DNA of 6,646 bases. Origin: Chloroflexota bacterium (lineage in GTDB: Bacteria; Chloroflexota; Limnocylindria; Limnocylindrales; CSP1-4). The stretch spans positions 1-6,646 of the forward strand of contig JAJYEB010000109.1 in NCBI GenBank assembly GCA_021790375.1, written 5' to 3'. The position numbers and the translations under genes were made by a program. The notes under the pieces were generated by a model that did not search any database, was not told the origin of the DNA, and was given only the letters and a program-made list of their open reading frames with translations. How positions within the stretch are numbered: the stretch's first letter is position 1; each line of letters opens with the position of its first letter. Positions 1-3,906 of the stretch are shown one piece after another.

Positions 1-355
1 AGACGGGCACGACGGACGACAGCAGCCAGGTCAGCTCGGTGTGCTCGGGCCGGTCGGACTGGCGGAACAGGACGGCCCGCTCGGGGTCGAGCCCGAGCGC
101 CAGCAGCCCCAGCGCCATCTCGTGGGTGTTCTGCCGGATCAGCTCGCCGTTGTGCGTGCTGGTCAGGGCGTGGTAGTCCACGATGCAGTAGATCGCGTCG
201 TGGCGTTCCTGCATCGCGATGTAGCTGCGGAATGCGCCGAGGTAGTTGCCGACGTGCGGCAACCCGGACGGCTGGACGCCGCTGAACACGCGGCCGCGGG
301 GGAGGCTGGCGGGATCCTGCACCGCCGGGGCGGCGGGCTCGGGCGTGGTGGTCAT
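1..355 (-). CDS. trpS: Tryptophanyl-tRNA synthetase, N-terminal part (runs off the window)
   Basis: This is a cytoplasmic class I aminoacyl-tRNA synthetase that charges tRNA-Trp with tryptophan using ATP. Only the first 118 residues are present, against about 330 for the family, because the gene leaves the window at base 1. After a 20-residue Ala/Pro-rich lead comes the family signature FSGVQPSGLPHVGNYLGA (residues 24-41). Its HVGN at 34-37 is the HIGH-type ATP-binding motif, and the PSG before it is typical of TrpRS. The IVDYHALT block (58-65) and the FRQSDRPEHTEL block (97-108) match the Rossmann-fold core and the region around the tryptophan pocket. I chose the ATG at 355 because a TACACT -10 box lies 8 nt upstream and no Shine-Dalgarno is visible, so the mRNA is probably leaderless. 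It is divergent from the DUF5317 gene; the intergenic gap is about 140 bp. Confidence 0.95.
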   Translation of the reverse strand, partial: MTTTPEPAAPAVQDPASLPRGRVFSGVQPSGLPHVGNYLGAFRSYIAMQERHDAIYCIVDYHALTSTHNGELIRQNTHEMALGLLALGLDPERAVLFRQSDRPEHTELTWLLSSVVPV

Positions 356-363
356 CGACCGGG

Positions 364-369
364 AGTGTA
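364..369 (-). promoter_or_regulatory. Probable -10 box of trpS (leaderless start)
   Basis: Read on the minus strand, TACACT (369 to 364) matches the -10 consensus at T1, A2, A5-like spacing and the final T. It is followed by 8 nt and then the trpS ATG, so transcription would begin at or within 1-2 nt of the start codon. I see no convincing -35 box and no purine-rich ribosome binding site. Confidence 0.5.
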
Positions 370-484
370 ACGGAGCGGCCGGCGGCCGGGGATCTCACCC
401 GATCCGGACCAGCGGCGGCGACGTTCCTGGTCGCGATCCGGGTGGCCGGGCGCGGCGTGGCCCTCCCACGCCCAGTGCTCGGTG

Positions 485-490
485 TATTAC
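485..490 (+). promoter_or_regulatory. Possible -10 element for the DUF5317 gene
   Basis: TATTAC lies 9 nt before the proposed GTG start at 500. It matches four of six -10 positions but lacks the final T. There is no Shine-Dalgarno before either candidate start, which favours a leaderless transcript. The call is weak. Confidence 0.3.
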
Positions 491-499
491 CGTGACCCC

Positions 500-1345
500 G
501 TGTTCATCCTCTACGCGATCGTCGCGGGGCTGGCGATCGGCCGGCTGCTCGACGGCCGCTTCGACAACCTCGGCGCGCTGTCGTTCCGCTGGACCTGGGT
601 CGCGATCGCGGGGCTCGCCGTGCAGGTGGTCCTGTTCAGCGGGCCGGTCAGCGCCGCGGTGGGCGACGCAGGTGCCCCGCTCTACGTCGCGTCGACGGTG
701 GCCGTCCTGGGGTTCGTGCTGCGCAACGTGCGCATCCCGGGCATGCCGATCGTCGCGCTCGGTGCGGGGCTGAACCTGGTCGCGATCGCGGCGAACGGGG
801 GCACCATGCCCGCCAGCGGCACGGCCCTGGCGTCGCTCGGCGGGGGCACGTCTGGCGGCTACATCAACAGCCGCGAACTGGTCGAACCGGTCCTGCTGCC
901 GCTCGGCGATGTCTTCGCGCTGCCGTCGTGGATGCCGTTTGCCAACGTTTTCAGCGTCGGCGATGTGCTGATCGGTGCCGGCATCTTCGTGGTGATCGTG
1001 GCGGCGATGCGCCGGGGGCTGGCGGAGGGCGCCGGGGTGACGGCCGGGGCGACGATGGTGCCCGAGGCGAGGATGGCCCCCGGGGCGACGGTGGCGGGCG
1101 AGGCGTCGATTGTCGACGGGCCGGCGATGGTCCCGCCGCCGCCGACGGTCTCCGGGGCGGAGATGGCAGCCCCGATGTCGATTGTCCCGGGGCCGGCGAT
1201 GGTCCCGCCGCGGACGACGGTCCCCGGGCCGGCGAACGGCGACCTGGCCGGGCCCGAGCCGCGACCGGCTCCACCGGTTGAGACGGAGCCCCAGCCGTCG
1301 GCCGTGCGGCCGGCCGGCACGGAGGGTCCTGGTACTACCGGCTGA
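500..1345 (+). CDS. DUF5317-like polytopic membrane protein with repetitive C-terminal tail
   Basis: A five-helix inner-membrane protein of unknown function. I recognise it as DUF5317-like from the order of its segments. TM1 is FILYAIVAGLAIG, followed by an RW-containing TM2 and a TM3 ending in LRNVRIPGMP. TM4 runs into NLVAIAANGGTMP (the NGG-MP block is characteristic). A loop with LLPLGDVFALPSWMPFANVF then precedes SVGDVLIGAGIFVVIV (TM5). The recognisable domain ends near base 1020. The remaining roughly 105 residues are a Pro/Ala/Gly/Met-rich tail built from 18-bp repeats and are not usual for the family. An in-frame GTG at 482 would add six residues. I prefer GTG 500 because it starts right before TM1 as in relatives, and because a TATTAC element at 485-490 fits a leaderless promoter. 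The gene stands alone between trpS and the riboswitch unit. Confidence 0.82.
   Translation: MFILYAIVAGLAIGRLLDGRFDNLGALSFRWTWVAIAGLAVQVVLFSGPVSAAVGDAGAPLYVASTVAVLGFVLRNVRIPGMPIVALGAGLNLVAIAANGGTMPASGTALASLGGGTSGGYINSRELVEPVLLPLGDVFALPSWMPFANVFSVGDVLIGAGIFVVIVAAMRRGLAEGAGVTAGATMVPEARMAPGATVAGEASIVDGPAMVPPPPTVSGAEMAAPMSIVPGPAMVPPRTTVPGPANGDLAGPEPRPAPPVETEPQPSAVRPAGTEGPGTTG
1046..1243 (+). repeat. 18-bp coding minisatellite, about 11 units (hexapeptide repeat)
   Basis: Eleven consecutive in-frame 18-nt units encode diverged hexapeptides. Reading order: GATMVP, EARMAP, GATVAG, EASIVD, GPAMVP, PPPTVS, GAEMAA, PMSIVP, GPAMVP, PRTTVP, GPANGD. GPAMVP recurs exactly, with GGGCCGGCGATGGTCCCG twice at the DNA level. 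The array begins just after TM5 of the DUF5317 protein and supplies most of its tail. Confidence 0.8.
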
Positions 1346-1378
1346 TCCGGGAGGCAGTTCGCTGGTACCTGTGTCTCA

Positions 1379-1407
1379 TTGCCCGGCCTGCCGCCGGTGC
1401 GTAGTTT
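1379..1407 (+). promoter_or_regulatory. Candidate promoter of the riboswitch transcript
   Basis: TTGCCC (1379-1384) and TAGTTT (1402-1407) are separated by exactly 17 nt, as -35 and -10 boxes. The -35 matches 4 of 6 consensus bases; the -10 keeps the key T1, A2 and T6. Transcription would start near 1414, about 26 nt before the P1 helix of the aptamer. Confidence 0.45.
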
Positions 1408-1439
1408 CGGGACGGCAGCGACGGACGCTGCCCGATCCT

Positions 1440-1527
1440 GCTCTCGTCCAGGGCAAACCCGTCGCGAGGCGGGGACGCAAAGCCAGGGATCTTCCGGCCG
1501 ACGGAAGACCGCCCGGTTGCCGGGAGC
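1440..1527 (+). promoter_or_regulatory. Cyclic di-GMP class I riboswitch (GEMM-I)
   Basis: This RNA aptamer binds the second messenger cyclic di-GMP. Both long conserved blocks are present: AGGGCAAACC (1450-1459) and GGGACGCAAAGCC (1472-1484). Helix P1 pairs 1440-1445 with 1522-1527, and GGCAA (1452-1456) pairs with TTGCC (1517-1521). The second helix pairs CCCGTC (1458-1463) with GGCGGG (1468-1473), closed by a GCGA tetraloop of the GNRA type that docks into the third helix in known structures. The third arm has TCTTCCG (1490-1496) pairing perfectly with CGGAAGA (1502-1508). The conserved 3' segment is GGTTGCC (1515-1521). No T-rich terminator follows. The Shine-Dalgarno of a 21-codon ORF begins only 14 nt after P1, so translational control is the likelier expression platform. 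Confidence 0.93.
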
Positions 1528-1540
1528 GTGTCGCACCGAC

Positions 1541-1548
1541 AGGAGGGG
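1541..1548 (+). promoter_or_regulatory. Strong Shine-Dalgarno of the riboswitch-linked small ORF
   Basis: AGGAGGGG lies 3 nt before the ATG at 1552 (the AGGAGG core ends 5 nt before it). It is the best ribosome binding site in a window whose other transcription-initial genes appear leaderless. That marks the 21-codon ORF as a deliberate translation target. GAGGG (1543-1547) and AGGA (1541-1544) are complementary to CTCTC (1441-1445) and TCCT (1436-1439) at the 5' side of the aptamer, a possible anti-Shine-Dalgarno pairing. Confidence 0.65.
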
Positions 1549-1551
1549 AAC

Positions 1552-1617
1552 ATGAAGGCGATCCTGGCGCGCTTCATGCTCGCCGCGTCGGCACCTGCCG
1601 TCGCGGAATGGTCTTGA
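1552..1617 (+). CDS. 21-residue peptide directly downstream of the c-di-GMP riboswitch, unknown function
   Basis: I do not recognise this ORF as a known family. It encodes 21 residues starting MKAILARFMLAASAP and ending AVAEWS before TGA. A short basic start (K2, R7) is followed by a hydrophobic, alanine-rich stretch. Support for expression is positional: a strong Shine-Dalgarno 3 nt upstream and the riboswitch 24 nt upstream. The start MK-xxL-xRF and an E-W pair six residues before an aromatic recall the leader of Flp-type (type IVb) prepilins, in which a cleavage site is followed at +5/+6 by Glu and an aromatic. Here A14 stands where Gly is usual, and the hydrophobic pilin helix is missing. 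It could be a short functional peptide, a leader ORF coupled to the next one, or the stub of a broken pilin gene. Confidence 0.5.
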   Translation: MKAILARFMLAASAPAVAEWS

Positions 1618-1642
1618 GCGCCGGGGTGCGGTGGTGACGACG

Positions 1643-1744
1643 ATGAAGCGCAACTTTCGGATGGCAACGTTCCGCATTCTGCTCGCGCTCGCGGCGATCG
1701 GCAGCTCGGCCCTCGTGCTCGAGGCGGGCCGCCGCTGGCAGTAG
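1643..1744 (+). CDS. 33-residue protein with a single hydrophobic segment, unknown function
   Basis: This is the second tiny ORF of the riboswitch unit, 25 nt after the first and in another frame. It starts MKRNFRMATF, with a basic N-terminus. An 18-20 residue hydrophobic stretch follows (RILLALAAIGSSALVL, residues 11-26), and it ends EAGRRWQ. That arrangement fits a single-pass small membrane protein or an uncleaved signal-like peptide. In-frame GTG codons at 1631 and 1634 or the ATG at 1661 are alternative starts. Only a weak GGTGG precedes ATG 1643, so translation may depend on coupling to the upstream ORF. Two strong hairpins follow its stop. I assign no function; the hydrophobic segment and the riboswitch context are the only evidence that it is real. 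Confidence 0.42.
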   Translation: MKRNFRMATFRILLALAAIGSSALVLEAGRRWQ

Positions 1745-1757
1745 CGGGCACGGGAAC

Positions 1758-1776
1758 CACGGCCTCGTCGGCCGTG
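1758..1776 (+). terminator. GC-rich hairpin behind the small ORFs
   Basis: CACGGCC (1758-1764) and GGCCGTG (1770-1776) form a perfect 7-bp stem with a TCGTC loop, starting 14 nt after the stop of the 33-codon ORF. No T-tract follows, so it is a weak terminator candidate or a 3'-end stabiliser. Confidence 0.35.
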
Positions 1777-1791
1777 TGACGCTCGCCGAGG

Positions 1792-1813
1792 GACCGCCGG
1801 AACGCCGGCGGTC
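1792..1813 (+). terminator. Second GC-rich hairpin, probable end of the riboswitch transcript
   Basis: GACCGCCGG (1792-1800) and CCGGCGGTC (1805-1813) form a perfect 9-bp stem with an AACG loop. TCGCGGTTT follows. A short T run 6 nt after the stem is imperfect for intrinsic termination, but the stem is the strongest in this intergenic region, and tandem hairpins at an operon end are common in GC-rich genomes. Confidence 0.45.
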
Positions 1814-1939
1814 TCGCGGTTTCCGGGCCCGATCGGATCGGTGGGACCATCGACGCCGGGCCGGCATGCGGTGCCCCGTGCATCACGGGGGTGTCCGGCC
1901 GGGGTGCTGTCGGCGTGACGGGGCAGCCGCTTGGGCGCC

Positions 1940-2034
1940 GCCGGGAACTCCGCTGATCGCCGGGCGCTCCACTGACCGCCGGGAACTCCGCTGATCGCTG
2001 GGCGCTCCACTGCCCCCGGGGCGCTCCGCTGACC
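1940..2034 (+). repeat. 19-bp tandem repeat, 5 units
   Basis: Five consecutive 19-nt units begin at 1940, 1959, 1978, 1997 and 2016. Units 1 and 3 are identical (GCCGGGAACTCCGCTGATC). Units 2 and 4 (GCCGGGCGCTCCACTGACC and a close variant) form a second subtype, so the array alternates A-B-A-B-B'. This suggests duplication of a 38-bp dimer. The period is not a multiple of three and no frame is favoured, so it is noncoding. Confidence 0.9.
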
Positions 2035-2228
2035 AATGCTCGCCAGGTGAGCGCGAGACGGTCTGCCCGCCGGAACCCCCACAACGGAGCCTGCGATATC
2101 CAGCGCCATTCGCCGCGGAGGCTGGGAATCTCGCACGCATTCGGCCCAGTTCGGCATCGCCAGTGCCTGGTCTCGGTGCCGCGGGGCCGCGCGGAGTCGT
2201 TCCGTGCTTGCTGGGTGTGCATTGGTCA
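2030..2228. repeat. 10-bp inverted repeat bounding a 179-bp segment
   Basis: TGACCAATGC (2030-2039) and its exact reverse complement GCATTGGTCA (2219-2228) bracket a stretch that is visibly less GC-rich than its surroundings. There is no flanking target-site duplication and no recognisable transposase. The left arm overlaps the last 19-bp unit. This could be a small nonautonomous element or coincidence. Confidence 0.3.
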
Positions 2229-2285
2229 ACCACGGCGCCACCTGCGGCCGGCCGTGCGGGTGGAGGACGTCGACGGCGGTGGGTG
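2040..2285. other. Intergenic stretch without a recognisable gene
   Basis: About 245 bp between the 19-bp and 11-bp arrays. Open frames exist on both strands, but none has a ribosome binding site, a recognisable motif or consistent codon use. I see no promoter or RNA structure here beyond the inverted-repeat arm at 2219-2228. Degenerate relatives of the 11-bp repeat begin near 2286. Confidence 0.4.
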
Positions 2286-2327
2286 GAGACCGGCGGCGAA
2301 CGGAGGGGACCGGCTGGGGCCGACTGT

Positions 2328-2470
2328 CGAACGGATGGCGAACGGATGGCGAACGGATGGCGAACGGCTGACGAACGCCTGACGAACGGCAGGAGACCGG
2401 CTGGACACCGGCTGGCGAAGGGCTGACGACCGGCTGATGACCGGCTGACAAACGGCTCGCGAACGGCGGC
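2328..2470 (+). repeat. 11-bp tandem repeat, 13 units, upstream of the threonine operon
   Basis: Thirteen contiguous 11-nt units run without a gap. The first three are exact copies of CGAACGGATGG; later ones drift through CGAACGGCTGA, CGACCGGCTGA and TGACCGGCTGA to CGAACGGCGGC. The position-specific core is CGAACGGCTGA. Further degenerate units extend upstream to about 2286. The period is one helical turn of B-DNA, so every unit presents the same face. The array ends 71 bp before the hom -10 box. Confidence 0.92.
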
Positions 2471-2490
2471 ATCCTGGCCGGGTCTCGACG

Positions 2491-2500
2491 TCCGGCCGGA
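2491..2500. promoter_or_regulatory. 10-bp palindrome upstream of the hom promoter
   Basis: TCCGGCCGGA is a perfect palindrome about 19 bp before the proposed -35 box. It is also the right arm of a larger dyad, GGCCGGG (2476-2482) with TCCGGCC (2491-2497). Position and symmetry fit an operator, but GC-rich palindromes arise easily by chance here. Confidence 0.25.
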
Positions 2501-2518
2501 ACGCGCCCACAGAACTGC

Positions 2519-2546
2519 TCGACCGGGACGGTCCCACCGGTACAAT
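2519..2546 (+). promoter_or_regulatory. Promoter of the threonine operon, leaderless
   Basis: TACAAT (2541-2546) matches the -10 consensus at five of six positions and is the best -10 in the window. The hom ATG follows after only 7 nt, so the A of ATG is the expected transcription start. TCGACC (2519-2524) is a 4-of-6 match to the -35 box with a 16-nt spacer. No Shine-Dalgarno could fit, which supports leaderless translation. Confidence 0.72.
2525..2535. promoter_or_regulatory. Palindrome in the -35/-10 spacer of the hom promoter
   Basis: GGGACGGTCCC is a perfect 5-bp dyad around one central base, lying between the two promoter boxes. A repressor bound here would block RNA polymerase, so it is a candidate operator for threonine- or methionine-responsive control. 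No regulator is identified by sequence. Confidence 0.3.
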
Positions 2547-2553
2547 CCCCGCG

Positions 2554-3903
2554 ATGACCGCGCCATCCCCTGCCGACGGCCCCCGCGTCAGCGCCGCGCC
2601 GCTTCGCGTCGCGCTCCTCGGGCTCGGCACCGTCGGGCGAGAGGTTGCGCGCGGGCTGACGACCGAGCCCCGCGAGCTGACGACCGAGCCCCGCGGGCTG
2701 ACGACCGAGCCCCGCGGCCTGACGACCGGCGCCCCGCGCGGGCTGACCGGCGCCCCGCGCGAGCTCACCGGCGCCCGCATCCGGCCTCTCCCGGCCGCCG
2801 GCCGGGAGGTCCGTCTCGTGGCCGTCGCGGATCGCGACGCCTCCCGCTTCGAGGGGCTCGATCTCCGGGACGTCGAGCGCCTCGACGACGGCTCCGCGCT
2901 CATCGGCCGCTCGGATATCGATGTCGTGGTCGAGCTGATCGGCGGGATCGAGACGGCGGGACGGCTGGTGGCCGCCGCCCTCGACGCCGGCCAGTCCGTG
3001 GTCACGGCCAACAAGGCGCTGCTCGCGCGGCGCGGGGTGGAGCTGGAACGCCTCGCTCGCGATCGCGGTGCCGCGCTGCGCTTCGAGGCGGCGGTCGGCG
3101 GTGCCATCCCCATCCTCGCCACGCTGGCGGGCGATCTCGCGGCCAACCGCATCGACCGCGTCCGCGGCATCGTCAACGGCTCGACCAACTTTGTGCTGAC
3201 CGAGATGAGCGAGGCCGGTGCCGCGTACGACGAGGTGGTCGCCCGCGCGAAGTCGCTCGGGTTCCTGGAGGCCGACCCCAGCACGGACGTCGAGGGACGG
3301 GATGCGGCCGACAAGCTGGCGATCCTGGTCCGGCTGGCGTTCGGCGCCTGGCCCGACGTCACGGCGATCCGGCGTGCGCCGCCCGCCCTGCGCGGCGATG
3401 GTCCGGCCGGCATCACCGGCGTGACGGTCTCGCTCATAGAGGCGGCGCGGCGCGAGCACCTGGCGATCAAGCTGGTCGCGCAGGCGTCCCGGGACGGCGC
3501 GGGCGTCATCTCGGCCTGGGTGCTGCCCGTCGCCGTGCCTGCCGGCGACCCGCTCGCCAGGACCGTGGGGGCCGAGAACCGGATCGAGATCGTCGGCGAC
3601 CCGGTCGGCAGCGTGGCATTCGTCGGTCCGGGGGCGGGCGGTGCCCCGACCAGCAGCGCGGTGCTCGGCGACCTGCTGGCGATCGCGCGCCGCGAGGGCT
3701 CGACGTGGGCCGGCCTTCCGCCTGCGACCGAGCTCCCGGCGGAACGGCTGGCGGACGGAATGGATGTCGCGCGGCGCTGGCTCACGTGCGACCTGCCCGG
3801 CGAAGGTGGTTTCACCAGCGCGACGTCGCTGGCGGACCTCCGCGCCCGGCTGACCGGTTCGGGGTTCAACGCCACCCTGTTCCCCATCCTCGAGGGCGAC
3901 TGA
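2554..3903 (+). CDS. hom: Homoserine dehydrogenase with an internal heptapeptide-repeat insertion
   Basis: This cytoplasmic enzyme reduces aspartate 4-semialdehyde to homoserine with NAD(P)H, the branch point to threonine and methionine. The protein has 449 residues. The Rossmann motif GLGTVG is at 23-28, VVELIGG at 125-131, and TANK with K154 at 151-154. The substrate-domain signature GIVNGSTNFVLTEM spans 205-218. The active-site segment is EADPSTDVEGRDAADK; aligned with yeast Hom6, E208, D214, D219 and K223 correspond to E239, D245, D250 and K254, all conserved. The GPGAGGAPTSSAV block (358-370) closes the catalytic core. The usual 20-odd residues between GREVARG and RLVAVADRD are replaced by about 50, made of six heptad-length repeats. 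After residue 380 a tail of about 70 residues replaces a clear ACT domain, so allosteric control may differ. This is the first gene of the thr operon, with a leaderless ATG start. Confidence 0.95.
   Translation: MTAPSPADGPRVSAAPLRVALLGLGTVGREVARGLTTEPRELTTEPRGLTTEPRGLTTGAPRGLTGAPRELTGARIRPLPAAGREVRLVAVADRDASRFEGLDLRDVERLDDGSALIGRSDIDVVVELIGGIETAGRLVAAALDAGQSVVTANKALLARRGVELERLARDRGAALRFEAAVGGAIPILATLAGDLAANRIDRVRGIVNGSTNFVLTEMSEAGAAYDEVVARAKSLGFLEADPSTDVEGRDAADKLAILVRLAFGAWPDVTAIRRAPPALRGDGPAGITGVTVSLIEAARREHLAIKLVAQASRDGAGVISAWVLPVAVPAGDPLARTVGAENRIEIVGDPVGSVAFVGPGAGGAPTSSAVLGDLLAIARREGSTWAGLPPATELPAERLADGMDVARRWLTCDLPGEGGFTSATSLADLRARLTGSGFNATLFPILEGD
2650..2775 (+). repeat. 21-bp in-frame tandem repeat inside hom
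   Basis: Units begin at 2650, 2671, 2692, 2713, 2737 and 2758. They encode RGLTTEP, RELTTEP, RGLTTEP, RGLTTGAP, RGLTGAP and RELTGA. Unit length is 21 nt except for one 24-nt unit and a shortened last unit, so the frame is kept throughout. GGGCTGACGACCG (2653-2665 and 2695-2707) also occurs in the noncoding 11-bp array at 2420-2432. Ten of 40 residues are threonine. Confidence 0.93.
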
Positions 3904-3906
3904 GCG

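Noticed and set aside
41..773. Plus-strand open frames across trpS and the intergenic region
   Set aside because: The first is antisense to clear TrpRS sequence. The second has no start signal and reads as Arg/Ser/Gly-rich noise that overlaps the DUF5317 gene.
1335..2222. 295-codon minus-strand frame covering the riboswitch region
   Set aside because: It crosses the riboswitch, both small ORFs and the 19-bp array, and much of its sequence is the translated repeat.
2047..2382. 111-codon plus-strand frame between the arrays
   Set aside because: No ribosome binding site or promoter, no motif, and its 3' half runs into the 11-bp repeat array.
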